Source: an uncultured Bacteroidota bacterium
GTDB lineage: Bacteria > Bacteroidota > Bacteroidia > Bacteroidales > P3
DNA length: 64,000 nucleotides
Direction: 5' to 3'
NCBI GenBank assembly: GCA_902762805.1
Contig: CACWPQ010000001.1
Location: 1 to 64,000 of the forward strand
The translations under genes were made by a program, and so were the position numbers. Below are positions 48,774-57,766 of the stretch, in pieces; the stretch's first letter is position 1; every line of letters begins with the position of its first letter. The notes beneath the pieces were generated by a model, which searched no databases, was not told where the DNA came from, and saw only the letters and a program-made list of their open reading frames with translations.

Positions 48774-49995
48774 ACGTAATCGTAAACGTCGACCCCTCGC
48801 CGGGTTCGCTCTCTACCTTGATGTGAGCGTGGTGCAACCGCGCCACGCTCGCAACATAATTGAGCCCTATGCCGAACCCCTTCACATCGTGCACATTGCC
48901 CGTCGAGACGCGATAGAACTTGTCGAAGATGTGCTTGAGGTCCTCCTTGGCAATACCGACACCGTAGTCCTGCACCTTGAGGAGGAAGCGGTTGCCATCG
49001 CGCTGCGTGCTCACGACGATGTGGGGCGCACCGGAGGAGTACTTGATACCGTTATCAACCAGGTTGTAAAGCATATTGGTCAAGTGTAGCTCGTCGGCAA
49101 AGAGGGTCGACGGGTCAGCCTCGAGGTGTGTCTCGATGAAGCCGCCACGATTGGCCAACGTCAGGCGGAAACTCGCTGCCACACGACTGATAATCTCGTT
49201 GACATCCAACTCCTTGGGCGTCAATTTGAAATTCTTGTTCGACATCTTTGCACTCTGCAGCATCGTTTCCACCAGCACCCGCATGCGCTGGTTCTCGTCG
49301 TTGATGATTTCGATGAAGTTGCCGCGCGACATCGAGTCCTGCGCCACACTCTCATCGCTCAGCATCTCGCATGCCAGGCTGATGGTCGATATCGGTGTCT
49401 TGATCTCGTGCGTCATATTGTTGATAAACTCGGTCTTCATCGTGTCCAGCTTGCGCTGGTGGGCGAAGGCACGGAGGGTGAGAATGAACATGGCAGCCAC
49501 CACGAAGATAAGCACCAGGCTCATATATACGTAGATATTCGAGTGGCGCTGCAGGAAGAGCTCGGCACTGGGGAAATAGAGTGTGATGAACAGCTGACCC
49601 GCTGGCGACACCCCTACGGGCTGGAACGAATAGCGATAGGGCGACTCCTCGAGGCGCTCCTCCATTTGCGCATCCGAGCAATAGAGAAACGAGCGCTGAC
49701 CACCGTCGTAGAGACCTATAACAGGATGAATATCAATACCATTGAGAAGCAACTCCTCGCCTATCAGCGAGTCGAGGTCATGATAGCTGAAAGCTGTTGC
49801 CGGAAGGATGGCAGTCTGTGATGTTTCCTCTGTCAACTGCTTGATTACCGACTCCATGGCATTGCTCACCCCCACGTTGAACATATTGTCGTTGATTGAA
49901 AACGTGCGACGTGTCTGGTAGAACTGAATCAGCACCAAACTGACCGCCGCCACCGCAAAAACGGATATGATTATAACCCTGAACCAACGTTTCAT
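48760..49995 (-). CDS. Sensor histidine kinase
   Basis: A 411-residue membrane kinase. TM1 (about 7-25) and TM2 (about 155-175) flank a periplasmic sensor domain of about 130 residues. The HisKA box is FINNMTHEIKTPISTI; the ATPase domain has N (NMLYNLVDNGIKYSS), DYGVGI, F (FDKFYRV) and GFGIGLNYV boxes. No response regulator gene is adjacent in the window, so it is an orphan here. Its 3' end overlaps that of the C10 protease by 14 nt. Similar two-TM kinases such as PorY act in T9SS regulation, but nothing here proves that. Confidence 0.92.
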   Translation of the reverse strand: MKRWFRVIIISVFAVAAVSLVLIQFYQTRRTFSINDNMFNVGVSNAMESVIKQLTEETSQTAILPATAFSYHDLDSLIGEELLLNGIDIHPVIGLYDGGQRSFLYCSDAQMEERLEESPYRYSFQPVGVSPAGQLFITLYFPSAELFLQRHSNIYVYMSLVLIFVVAAMFILTLRAFAHQRKLDTMKTEFINNMTHEIKTPISTISLACEMLSDESVAQDSMSRGNFIEIINDENQRMRVLVETMLQSAKMSNKNFKLTPKELDVNEIISRVAASFRLTLANRGGFIETHLEADPSTLFADELHLTNMLYNLVDNGIKYSSGAPHIVVSTQRDGNRFLLKVQDYGVGIAKEDLKHIFDKFYRVSTGNVHDVKGFGIGLNYVASVARLHHAHIKVESEPGEGSTFTITFTSR

Positions 49996-50084
49996 TCTGT
50001 TTCTAATTTCTTCTGATAACGCGTGTTAGGAAAAAATATTTTTCCATGGGGTGTCAAATCGCAAATTTTCCGTATCTTTGCACC

Positions 50085-50774
50085 ATGAAAATAGGTGTAA
50101 TTATTGCCATGGACATCGAGTACCGCCAGATGCGCGATGCCCTGGGCGGCGACAGCGGACGGCTGGGCGCCAACGACATAGTCCTCTGGCAGTGCGGCGT
50201 GGGCAAAGTCAACGCCGCCGTCGGCACCATGCGTCTCGTGCACGAGCACCACCCCGACGCCATCCTCAGCACCGGCCTCGCCGGCGGCATCGACCCGCAG
50301 GTCCGGATCATGGATGTGCTGGCTGCCACGCAGGCCGTCTACCACGACGTGGATTGTGGCCTTATCACAGCCGACGGCACTTGCCAGTATGGCCAGGTGC
50401 AGGGTCTCCCCGCGCGCTACGACGCCGACCCGCGCCTGCTTGACCATGCCTTCGCCACGGCCAACGCCGAATCCAACACCCTAAAATCGAGACTGATTAC
50501 CGGCCTCATCTGCACCGGCGACCAGTTCATCACCGACCGCGAGCGGCAGAACGCCATCAAGCAGCACTTCATCGACGGCCTCGCCTGCGACATGGAGTCC
50601 GCCGCCATCGCCCAGACCTGCTACCTACAGAAGGTGCCGTTCCTGAGCCTGCGCGTTATCAGCGACACCCCAGGCCGCACCGACGACCACCATCAGCAGT
50701 GGGCCGGCTTCCTCGCCTCCATGTGCGACCGCTCGTTCCACTTCGTCAAGCATTTCCTCGAGACGCTGGCGTAG
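50085..50774 (+). CDS. mtnN: 5'-methylthioadenosine/S-adenosylhomocysteine nucleosidase
   Basis: A 229-residue nucleosidase that cleaves MTA and SAH in SAM recycling. MKIGVIIAMDIEYRQMRDAL, VLWQCGVGKVNAAV, ILSTGLAGGIDPQV, ICTGDQFI, ACDMESAAIAQTC (catalytic Glu/Asp region) and LRVISDTPGR are all family motifs. The ATG lies only 5 nt behind TATCTTTG (50073-50080), so the transcript may be nearly leaderless. It is diverged from the kinase gene and ends at a very strong terminator. Confidence 0.94.
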   Translation: MKIGVIIAMDIEYRQMRDALGGDSGRLGANDIVLWQCGVGKVNAAVGTMRLVHEHHPDAILSTGLAGGIDPQVRIMDVLAATQAVYHDVDCGLITADGTCQYGQVQGLPARYDADPRLLDHAFATANAESNTLKSRLITGLICTGDQFITDRERQNAIKQHFIDGLACDMESAAIAQTCYLQKVPFLSLRVISDTPGRTDDHHQQWAGFLASMCDRSFHFVKHFLETLA

Positions 50775-50792
50775 CGCGAAGCCTACATACAA

Positions 50793-50836
50793 GATAAAGG
50801 CGGCCATCCATGTGGATGGCCGCCTTTATCTTTTGT
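50793..50836. terminator. Bidirectional terminator after mtnN
   Basis: A perfect 18-bp stem (50793-50810 with 50813-50830) with a two-base centre, followed by TTTTGTTGTT. It serves two convergent genes. Confidence 0.92.
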
Positions 50837-50852
50837 TGTTCTGTCTGCGGTT

Positions 50853-51494
50853 TTAGAAGCTGTAATTGAAGCCGATGCTGAAGTTGCTCAGGTGGCTGTC
50901 GAGAGTCTGGTCTTCCATGTTGACGCCGAGGCCCCACTGGTGGGCAGCGGCACCATCGCGGCTGGCCATGGCCCAGTAGGCGCTGACGATGTTGATGTAG
51001 AGGTCCATGGAGAAGTGCTCGTTGAAGGCATAGTTCATGCCGGGCACGACACGGAGACCAATCATGGTCATTGCATCTTTGTTGTCAGTGGTGACGTCGG
51101 TCACTTTGTTGTAGGAACTCGATTCCAGATCAAGGGTGAGGTTGGCCTGGGCTTCGCAGAAGACGGTGAAGTTCTTCCAGGTAGCCACATTGTAGCGGAA
51201 GTAGGGGGTGAACATCAGGCGCGGGTCGGAGGTGGAGCTATACTTGTCGTCCCCGCCAAGGTAGTCGCGTCTGTACTCCATACCCCAGCCGAACTGCATA
51301 CCAATCTGCATCTTGTCGTTCAGCCAGTAGCCGACTTTGGGCATGATGGTGATGTCGGTGGTGGTGCTACCGGTGAGGTAGTCATCAGTGTGGTTGTTGG
51401 TGTGGAAGGCACCGAGGTTGCCTCCGAGGACAAACTGTGCGTTGGCGGCGAAAGCGAAGGCGGCCAGCGCGAGGGTCATTAATGCTTTTTTCAT
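50853..51494 (-). CDS. Outer-membrane beta-barrel protein
   Basis: A 213-residue exported protein with signal peptide MKKALMTLALAAFAFAANA/Q. The rest alternates hydrophobic and polar residues in beta strands with aromatic girdles (VGYWLNDKMQIGMQFGWG, FTPYFRYNVATWKNFTVF) and ends in NFSIGFNYSF, a C-terminal aromatic signature for barrel insertion. It resembles small OmpA/OmpX-like porin domains. Role unknown. The ATG at 51494 yields the signal peptide. Confidence 0.82.
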   Translation of the reverse strand: MKKALMTLALAAFAFAANAQFVLGGNLGAFHTNNHTDDYLTGSTTTDITIMPKVGYWLNDKMQIGMQFGWGMEYRRDYLGGDDKYSSTSDPRLMFTPYFRYNVATWKNFTVFCEAQANLTLDLESSSYNKVTDVTTDNKDAMTMIGLRVVPGMNYAFNEHFSMDLYINIVSAYWAMASRDGAAAHQWGLGVNMEDQTLDSHLSNFSIGFNYSF

Positions 51495-51537
51495 TTTAAT
51501 GTGTTTTTTTTGGTTAAACATTTGTCATTTGGCGGTG

Positions 51538-51568
51538 CAAAAGTACGACCTTTTCCGAAACTGGCCAA
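51538..51568 (-). promoter_or_regulatory. Predicted promoter of the beta-barrel gene
   Basis: Minus-strand TTG (51568-51566), 20 nt, TACTTTTG (51545-51538). The rest of the 451-nt gap 51495-51945 holds only a 9-bp inverted repeat (51656-51664 with 51684-51692) and AT-rich sequence; I see no gene. Confidence 0.6.
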
Positions 51569-51945
51569 TTTTTTTTCACCGAAGTGGCTAGTTTTCCGCC
51601 CGAAACGCCTCTTTTAACCCCTCGAAAATGCAGTATTTTAAGGAGTTTTAACCAAAATGTTAAATTTTTGGAATTTGACGTATTTTAACATTTCGCACGT
51701 GCGCAACTCGCTACAAATAGCAACATTCGTTTGGCATTTTTACCTCCTTTGCCGAGCGACGACGGGGCGTTACAAAAAACAGGAAGAGGTCCCCACAAGT
51801 GGAAACCCCTGTCCCGTATCAAAACCATGAAAACTTTATTACCTTGCTATCGCAGCTGTGCTGTTTCTGGTTGCAAAAGTACTATGTTTTTTGCATTCGC
51901 GTCCCCATGGTTTTCCCGAAGCGGAAAAATCTGCACCTGAAATGA

Positions 51946-53337
51946 CTAGAAGTAGAGGTCGCGCTCGCCCTCGCCAATCTTGCAGAGGTTGCCTTCGACG
52001 CGCCGTTTGAGCTCTTCTTTGGGGAATGTCTGCGTCAGTTCTTTCAGCAGGCGCAGCCCTTTCTCCTTGGTTTCGGGGCTGGCGTAGTCCTCGAGGTATT
52101 CGCGGAAGGTGAACATGGCGTTGGGCTTGCAGTACTCCTTGATGAGGCCGGGCTTGGCCAGGTCCATGAAGTCGGCCCCAACGCGTCCCTTGCGGTAGCA
52201 TCCAGTGCAGAAAGAGGGGATGTAGCCGCCGTCGATCATGACGGAGATCACCTCGTCCAGCGAGCGGTGGTCGCCCAGGGTGAACTGTGCGCCGGTGTTC
52301 TCCTCCTCGTAGCCGCCGGGGTTGGTCTCGCTGGCGGCGCTGAGCTGGCTGGCGCCGTATTTGATCAGCTGGTCGCGCATGGCGGGCTGCTCGCGCGTAC
52401 TTATTATAATGCCGGTGTAGGGCATGGCGATGCGGATGATGGCCACAATCTTCATGAAGTCCTTGTCGGAGACCGGGTGCGGTATGTTCTCCGGCAGGGA
52501 GAAGGGGGTGCCTTCGGCGGGCTCGATGCGGGGGAAGCTCACGGTGTGGGGGCCGCAGCCGAAGTCTTCCTCCAGGTGGCGCGCATGCTCCATGATGGCG
52601 AGGATTTCGAAGCGGTAGTCCACCAGCCCGAACAGGACGCCGAGTCCCACGTCGTCGATGCCGCCTTCCATGGCGCGGTCCATGACGGTGAGGCGGTTCA
52701 GGTAGTCGGCCTTCGGGGTGCCGGCGGGGTGGAATTTGCGATACTCCACCTCGTCGTAGGTCTCCTGGAAGCATACGTAGGTGCCGATGCGCTCGGCCTT
52801 GAGCTTGGCGAAGTCGCTTACGCTCATCGGGGCCAGCTCGACGTTGATGCGGCGTATCTGCGAGCCCTTCTCGTCCTTGGCGGCATAGGTGCGGCGGATG
52901 GCCTCGACCATATAGTCGGCGTCGTTCCTCGGGCTTTCGCCGCAGATGAGCAGGGCGCGCTTGTGGCCCATGCGCAGCAGGTGCAGCGTCTCGTTCTCGA
53001 TTTCGTCGAGGGTGAGGATTTTGCGCTTGAGCGTCTTGTTGTCGCGCCGGAAACCGCAGTAGACGCAGTTGTTCACGCAGGCGTTGCCCGTGTAGATGGG
53101 GGCGAAGAGGACAAGGCGTTTGCCGTAGATCTCCTCTTTGCAGTAGTGCGCCGTGTCGAGGATTTTGCCGATTTGGGCCTCGTCCTCCACGCAGAGCAGT
53201 TTGGCCACGTCGCCGAGGTTCAGCCCTTTCAGCTGGCGTGCCTTGTTCAGGATGTCGTTCAACTCGCTCTCGCTCGGCGTGTTGTTCTCCAGCATGCCGT
53301 AGAGCTTCTCGCAGTCGATGAAATTGGTGTGCTTCAT
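51946..53337 (-). CDS. hydG: [FeFe]-hydrogenase H-cluster maturase HydG
   Basis: A 463-residue radical SAM tyrosine lyase that makes CO and cyanide ligands for the hydrogenase H-cluster. The SAM motif is C-V-N-N-C-V-Y-C in YTGNACVNNCVYCGFRRDN (near 92-99). Further family segments are ICGESPRNDADYMVEA, VCFQETYDEVEYRKFHP and DVGLGVLFGLVDYRFEIL. The C-terminal auxiliary-cluster motif is FCTGCYRKGRVGADFM. HydE, HydF and HydA are not in the window. It follows the TM1266-type regulator gene in the same operon. Confidence 0.96.
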   Translation of the reverse strand: MKHTNFIDCEKLYGMLENNTPSESELNDILNKARQLKGLNLGDVAKLLCVEDEAQIGKILDTAHYCKEEIYGKRLVLFAPIYTGNACVNNCVYCGFRRDNKTLKRKILTLDEIENETLHLLRMGHKRALLICGESPRNDADYMVEAIRRTYAAKDEKGSQIRRINVELAPMSVSDFAKLKAERIGTYVCFQETYDEVEYRKFHPAGTPKADYLNRLTVMDRAMEGGIDDVGLGVLFGLVDYRFEILAIMEHARHLEEDFGCGPHTVSFPRIEPAEGTPFSLPENIPHPVSDKDFMKIVAIIRIAMPYTGIIISTREQPAMRDQLIKYGASQLSAASETNPGGYEEENTGAQFTLGDHRSLDEVISVMIDGGYIPSFCTGCYRKGRVGADFMDLAKPGLIKEYCKPNAMFTFREYLEDYASPETKEKGLRLLKELTQTFPKEELKRRVEGNLCKIGEGERDLYF

Positions 53338-53361
53338 AATGGATTTATAGCTTGATTGTTT

Positions 53362-53408
53362 GAATTTCTAATCCCTAATCCCTAATTCCTAATCCCTAAC
53401 TCCTAATT
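53362..53408. repeat. Heptanucleotide tandem tract (TAATCCC type)
   Basis: About six TAATCCC/TAATTCC units fill the 51-nt gap between hydG and the TM1266 gene and run to the end of the latter. Confidence 0.85.
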
Positions 53409-53649
53409 CTTTAGCCATCACAGCCTTGCACTCAACGCCCTGCATACGGCCCACGCGGCCGGTGAGGGCATTGATGCGGTCGGCCGAGCCTTCCACTATG
53501 AGCGAGATGACCGCCACGCTGCGGTCCCTGAACGGCAAACCCTGCCGACAGAGGATGATATCGGCATGTTCCGACAGAATTCGGTTGATTTCGTCCGCCA
53601 CCTGGCGGTCGCTGATGAGTATGCTTATCGTTCCTATTCTCTTCTCCAT
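53389..53649 (-). CDS. TM1266-family iron-only hydrogenase system regulator
   Basis: An 86-residue ferredoxin-like-fold protein (KRIGTISILISDRQVADEIN, RQGLPFRDRSVAVISLIVEG, LTGRVGRMQGVECKAVMAK). This matches the TM1266 or ACT/NikR-C-like family that accompanies [FeFe]-hydrogenase maturation genes and is thought to regulate them. It precedes hydG in the same transcript and has a strong promoter. The last residues overlap the heptamer tract. Confidence 0.85.
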   Translation of the reverse strand: MEKRIGTISILISDRQVADEINRILSEHADIILCRQGLPFRDRSVAVISLIVEGSADRINALTGRVGRMQGVECKAVMAKELGVRD

Positions 53650-53690
53650 CAGGTGTTAGGCTTTTGGATTAGACTTTGGGGTTACGGCGG

Positions 53691-53720
53691 CAAAAATACG
53701 AAATAAATTTAATCCGCCAA
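53691..53720 (-). promoter_or_regulatory. Predicted promoter of the TM1266-hydG operon
   Basis: Minus-strand TTG (53720-53718), 19 nt, TATTTTTG (53698-53691). Confidence 0.65.
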
Positions 53721-53778
53721 GAAAAATTTTCAACCATCCCTCTCCCTCCTCCCCCGCCCCACTTCTCCCTTCCTCTGG

Positions 53779-53870
53779 AGAGGAAGAAGAGAGGAAGAAG
53801 AGGATACCAATAAAACACAGCATATCAGCCATTTGCAAAACAGCAAAAATGGCGTTTTTTGGGTCTTTTT
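53779..53870 (-). repeat. CT-rich dispersed intergenic repeat, copy 5
   Basis: Minus-strand core TATCCTCTTCTTCCTCTCTT at about 53804-53785, with a CCATTTTTGCTG segment upstream, in the gap 53650-53894. Confidence 0.75.
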
Positions 53871-53894
53871 TACAAAAAATGTAGACTTTTCGGG

Positions 53895-55040
53895 CTAGCG
53901 GTTGAGGGTGTGTTTGAGAATGCGCTCGTAGCCGCTGAAGGTCTTGCGCGTGCCGTCGGGGAAGTGGAACGTCACCGAGCTCACCCGCATGTACTTGATG
54001 CGCCCCTTGTCGTCCCAAAACAGCTCGTCGAAGGTGTACTGCGCCGGCGCCCCCGGCTGCACCGGACCCATGCAGCGCACCGTGCGCACCGAGCGCTTGA
54101 ACTGGTCCGCCTGCACCTGCCCCTTCTCGTTCACCGGCACCACACTTATTTCAATCTTCGTGATAACCTTGGGGAAACAGTTGTAGAAGTTGAATTCGAG
54201 GCCGAACATATAGTCGCTGCGTGCCGCCTTGACACTCATGAGGAATATCTGCTCGCGCGTCATGCGCTCCTTGGTGGCCTGCACCTGTGTGCGCAGTGCC
54301 TCCTCGGCAGCCTGGATGGAGTCGTGGCGGATGGCGGTGACGATACTGTCGGTCAGGCGTGCCTGTTGGCGTGAAGCGACCTGTAGCGAGTCCAGTTGCC
54401 GTTGCAGAGCTTGCTGGCGTGCCGCCTCGATGCGCTGCTGCTCGCGCAGGTTCTGCTCGAGGACCGTCATGCCGGCATCGGTGGTGAAAGCGCCGCTTTC
54501 GGCCAGGCGCTCCACCTGCTGCAGCGTCATCTGCTGGGTGCCGCGCCAATTGGTCCTCACGGTGAACACCACCGGCGCTTCGGCCATGGGTTGATAGTGG
54601 TAGCCTAGCCAAGCGATGGGGCTATAGTGGGCATAACGATGGTCGGAGGTATCGGTGCGCAAGGGGCTTGACGTGCGCATATCCACATAGGTCCAATGCT
54701 GCAACTGTGCCAAACGCTCGCGCCAGTAGCGGTCTGAAACCAGGTAGGGCACCAACGGCTCCGCATGCTGCCACCGCAGGGTGAGGTCGCAACTGTCGCT
54801 CTGCATGCGCACCGTCGGACGCTTGGGCTTGGAGAGGTCCACCGTCATTCGGTAGCGCGTGCCGCTTCGCAACTCCGCTTTCGCCCGCTGCTGGGTGAGC
54901 TGTGCCAGACTGTCAGGCAACGGCAGGAGGTAGGCGTCGTCCAGATGCATCTCCTCCATCGCCGTGTAGTTCCATGGCTGCTGCGCTTGCAGCGAGCCGA
55001 ATGTCAGCAGTATAAATGCACTTATTACAATCTGTTTCAT
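53895..55040 (-). CDS. Secreted protein of unknown function with central coiled coil
   Basis: A 381-residue exported protein that I do not recognise. Signal peptide MKQIVISAFILLTFGSLQA/Q. Residues 20-180 look beta-rich (RYRMTVDLSKPKRPTVRM); residues about 195-275 are a Gln/Arg/Ala-rich coiled coil (EQQRIEAARQQALQRQLDSL); the last 110 residues form a second globular part with FPKVITKIEISVVPVNEKGQ and FDELFWDDKGRIKYMRVSSV, typical of proteins annotated only as hypothetical in Bacteroidales. It lies 68 nt after polA with a heptamer tract between. Confidence 0.6.
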   Translation of the reverse strand: MKQIVISAFILLTFGSLQAQQPWNYTAMEEMHLDDAYLLPLPDSLAQLTQQRAKAELRSGTRYRMTVDLSKPKRPTVRMQSDSCDLTLRWQHAEPLVPYLVSDRYWRERLAQLQHWTYVDMRTSSPLRTDTSDHRYAHYSPIAWLGYHYQPMAEAPVVFTVRTNWRGTQQMTLQQVERLAESGAFTTDAGMTVLEQNLREQQRIEAARQQALQRQLDSLQVASRQQARLTDSIVTAIRHDSIQAAEEALRTQVQATKERMTREQIFLMSVKAARSDYMFGLEFNFYNCFPKVITKIEISVVPVNEKGQVQADQFKRSVRTVRCMGPVQPGAPAQYTFDELFWDDKGRIKYMRVSSVTFHFPDGTRKTFSGYERILKHTLNR

Positions 55041-55069
55041 TGGTCGATGGTCAAAGTGTAGCATCCGGT

Positions 55070-55105
55070 TAATTCCTAATTCCTAATTCTTGATTCCTAA
55101 TCTTT
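55070..55105. repeat. Heptanucleotide tandem tract (AATTCCT type)
   Basis: About five AATTCCT/GATTCCT units lie between polA and the secreted coiled-coil protein gene. Confidence 0.85.
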
Positions 55106-55108
55106 CAA

Positions 55109-57766
55109 TCAGTGCGCCTCGAGCCAGTTCTCGCCCACGTCGACGCCCACCTCGATGTCGAGCCCGTCGAGGGGCAGCGCCTGCTTCATCTCGCGCACCA
55201 CCAGTTCGCGCACCGCCGCCTCTTCGGGGCGGTAGAGGTCGAACACCAGCTCGTCGTGCACCTGCAGTATCATCCGTGTGCGCAGGTTCTGCTCGCGCAA
55301 AGCCTTGTGAATGCGCACCATGGCCAGCTTGATCATGTCGGCCGAGGTGCCCTGTATGGGCATGTTGACGGCGTTGCGCTCGGCGAATGAGCGTGCCGCC
55401 GCATTGCGACTGCCAATGTCCGGCAGGTAGCGCCGGCGGCCGAGCAGGGTGCTGGCGTAGCCGCATTCGCGCGCCGTGGCGATGCTTTGGTCGATAAAAC
55501 GGCGTATGTCGGGATACTGCGCAAAGTATTCCTCTATCAGCGCCGATGCCTCTTTGCGCGCAATGCCGAGCTGCTCGCTCAGGCCGAAGGCCGAGATGCC
55601 GTAGACGATGCCGAAATTTACGCTCTTGGCGTTGCGGCGTTGGTCTTTGCTGACCTCCTCGATGGGCAGGTGGTAGATCTTGGCAGCCGTGGCGGCGTGG
55701 ATGTCGTGGCCGCTGTTGAAGGCCTCGAGCATGTGGCGGTCGCGGGCGAGGGCGGCGATGATGCGGAGCTCGATCTGCGAATAGTCGGCTGCCAGGAGGA
55801 GGTGCTCGCCATCGCGCGCCACGAAGGCACGCCTGATTTCGCGTCCACGCTCGGTGCGGATGGGTATGTTTTGCAGGTTGGGGTTGGAGGAGGAGAGGCG
55901 CCCCGTGGCGGTCACGGTCTGGTTGTAGACCGTGTGCAGCCGGCCGGTGGCGGGGTTGATCAGCTTCGGGAACGAGTCCAGGTAGGTGCCCACCAGCTTG
56001 GTAACCGAGCGGAATTCCAATATCAGGGGTATGATGGGGTGCGCCGCCGAGAGCTTGGCCAATACATCTTCGGCGGTGCTGTACTGCCTGGTTGCCGTGC
56101 GCGGCGGCTTGTCGGTCACCTTCAGCTCGTCGTACAGCACCTCGCCCAGCTGCTTGGGCGAGCTGATGTTGAACGGGTGTCCAGCCAGTGTATATATCTG
56201 TTGCTCAATCTGGTTGCGCTCCTCGTTGAGTTGCTGCGAATAGCGTCGCAGGGCCTCCACATCGATGCGCACGCCCTCGCGCTCCATGTCGATCAGCACA
56301 TCCACCAGCGGCAGCTCCACATCGTGGTAGAGCCCCTCCAGGCTTGCGTCCTTCATCCGCGCCGCCATCAGGGGATAGAGCTGCCACAGCGCCGCGCACT
56401 GTGCCTCGGGCCCCTGCGGCTCGAAGCCCAAAAGCGACGAGCTTACGAACTCTATTGTATGCCGCATCTCGGCATCGAGCAGGTAGTGGGCCAGCTGGGC
56501 GTCGAACACCTCGCCGCGCACCTCGATGCCGAGTTCGGCCAGTATGTACTTCAACGCCTTGAGGTCGAAGCAAAGCTTGGTGGTGTTCGGGGCTTCCAAC
56601 ACCGCTTTCAGCAGCGGTATGTCGAGTTCGCCCACACGGGTACACCACACGTGGTCGGCGCTGGTGGCCAGCACCACCTGCGGACCGGCCACCACAATGG
56701 CCACGTCCTTGCCTTGCAAGCCGCCCAGCACCGCGGCCGACAGCGTCTCGTGCTGCACCTGAGGCGCATCGCTCTGCGTCGGCGCCATGTCGAAAAGCGT
56801 GGGTGCTTGCGGAGTGGCTGCGCTCGGGGCCGCCTGTTTTGCGGGCTGCGCAGCCTTCCACTGCACGGCTGCCTCGGGCTGCGACACCGAGAGGTCGGTG
56901 AACACCTTGCGGGCAAACTGACGGAACTCCAGGTGGTCGGTCAGCTCCTTCAGCTGGTCATAGTCAGGTGCTTGCAGCCGCAAAGCCTCCTCGTCGAAGG
57001 CGATGGGCGCGTCGAGGCTGATGGTGGCCAGCTGCTTTGAGAAGAGGGCCTGGTCTGCATACTGCTGCACCAAGCCGCGGAGTTTTTCGTTCTTTATCTC
57101 CCCGGGGCGTTGCACCATTTCCTCTATCGAGCCGAACTGCTGGATGAGCTTCTTGGCGGTCTTCTCCCCTACCCCGGGGATGCCGGGGATATTGTCGGAA
57201 GAGTCGCCCCAGAGGCCCAGCAGGTCGATTACCTGCCGGCAGTCCTGCACGTCGAATTTCTCCTGCACCTCGGGTATGCCCATCAAGGTATCGGGCTTCC
57301 CCATGCGGCCGAAACGGTACATCTTCACATGGGGGGTTACCAGCTGTGCGAAGTCCTTGTCAGGCGTTACCATCACCACCTCGTCGAAGCCTGCCTGCTC
57401 GGCGGCATGGCTGAGGGTGCCTATGACGTCGTCGGCCTCGTAGCCCTCGCAGGTGAGGATGGGGATGCGGAAGGCCTCGATCATGCGTTTCACCCAGGGC
57501 AACCCCTGCTGTATCTCCTCCGGCATGGCGTCGCGGTTGGCCTTGTAGGCCTCGTACATCTCGTGGCGGAAGGTGGGCTGCTGCAGGTCGAAAGCCACGC
57601 CGACGTGGGTGGGCTTCTGGCTGTGCAGCAGGTCGTAGAGGGTGGTGGTGAAACCCAGGATGCAGGAGGTGTTCAACCCCTTGGAGTTGATGCGGGGATT
57701 GCGGTTGAGGGCGTAGTAGGCGCGGTAGACAGCGGCCATGCCGTCGATGAGCATCAGCTTCTTCAT
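55109..57766 (-). CDS. polA: DNA polymerase I, proofreading site degenerate
   Basis: An 885-residue family A polymerase. The 5'-3' nuclease domain (1-290) has MLIDGMAAVYRAYYA, CEGYEADDVIGTL and LLGLWGDSSDNIPGIPGVG. The polymerase domain has LLAADYSQIELRIIAALA, RRNAKSVNFGIVYGISAFGL and the final LQVHDELVFD. In the intermediate 3'-5' exonuclease-like domain the D-x-E motif is missing: the corresponding strand reads KDVAIVVAGPQVVLATS, and the Exo II aspartate is not preserved either (LCFDLKALKYIL). It overlaps pdxA by 4 nt. Confidence 0.96.
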   Translation of the reverse strand: MKKLMLIDGMAAVYRAYYALNRNPRINSKGLNTSCILGFTTTLYDLLHSQKPTHVGVAFDLQQPTFRHEMYEAYKANRDAMPEEIQQGLPWVKRMIEAFRIPILTCEGYEADDVIGTLSHAAEQAGFDEVVMVTPDKDFAQLVTPHVKMYRFGRMGKPDTLMGIPEVQEKFDVQDCRQVIDLLGLWGDSSDNIPGIPGVGEKTAKKLIQQFGSIEEMVQRPGEIKNEKLRGLVQQYADQALFSKQLATISLDAPIAFDEEALRLQAPDYDQLKELTDHLEFRQFARKVFTDLSVSQPEAAVQWKAAQPAKQAAPSAATPQAPTLFDMAPTQSDAPQVQHETLSAAVLGGLQGKDVAIVVAGPQVVLATSADHVWCTRVGELDIPLLKAVLEAPNTTKLCFDLKALKYILAELGIEVRGEVFDAQLAHYLLDAEMRHTIEFVSSSLLGFEPQGPEAQCAALWQLYPLMAARMKDASLEGLYHDVELPLVDVLIDMEREGVRIDVEALRRYSQQLNEERNQIEQQIYTLAGHPFNISSPKQLGEVLYDELKVTDKPPRTATRQYSTAEDVLAKLSAAHPIIPLILEFRSVTKLVGTYLDSFPKLINPATGRLHTVYNQTVTATGRLSSSNPNLQNIPIRTERGREIRRAFVARDGEHLLLAADYSQIELRIIAALARDRHMLEAFNSGHDIHAATAAKIYHLPIEEVSKDQRRNAKSVNFGIVYGISAFGLSEQLGIARKEASALIEEYFAQYPDIRRFIDQSIATARECGYASTLLGRRRYLPDIGSRNAAARSFAERNAVNMPIQGTSADMIKLAMVRIHKALREQNLRTRMILQVHDELVFDLYRPEEAAVRELVVREMKQALPLDGLDIEVGVDVGENWLEAH

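Noticed and set aside
51656..51692. 9-bp inverted repeat AATGTTAAA/TTTAACATT as an operator
   Set aside because: It is AT-rich, about 90-120 bp upstream of the nearest predicted promoter and has no second copy in the window.
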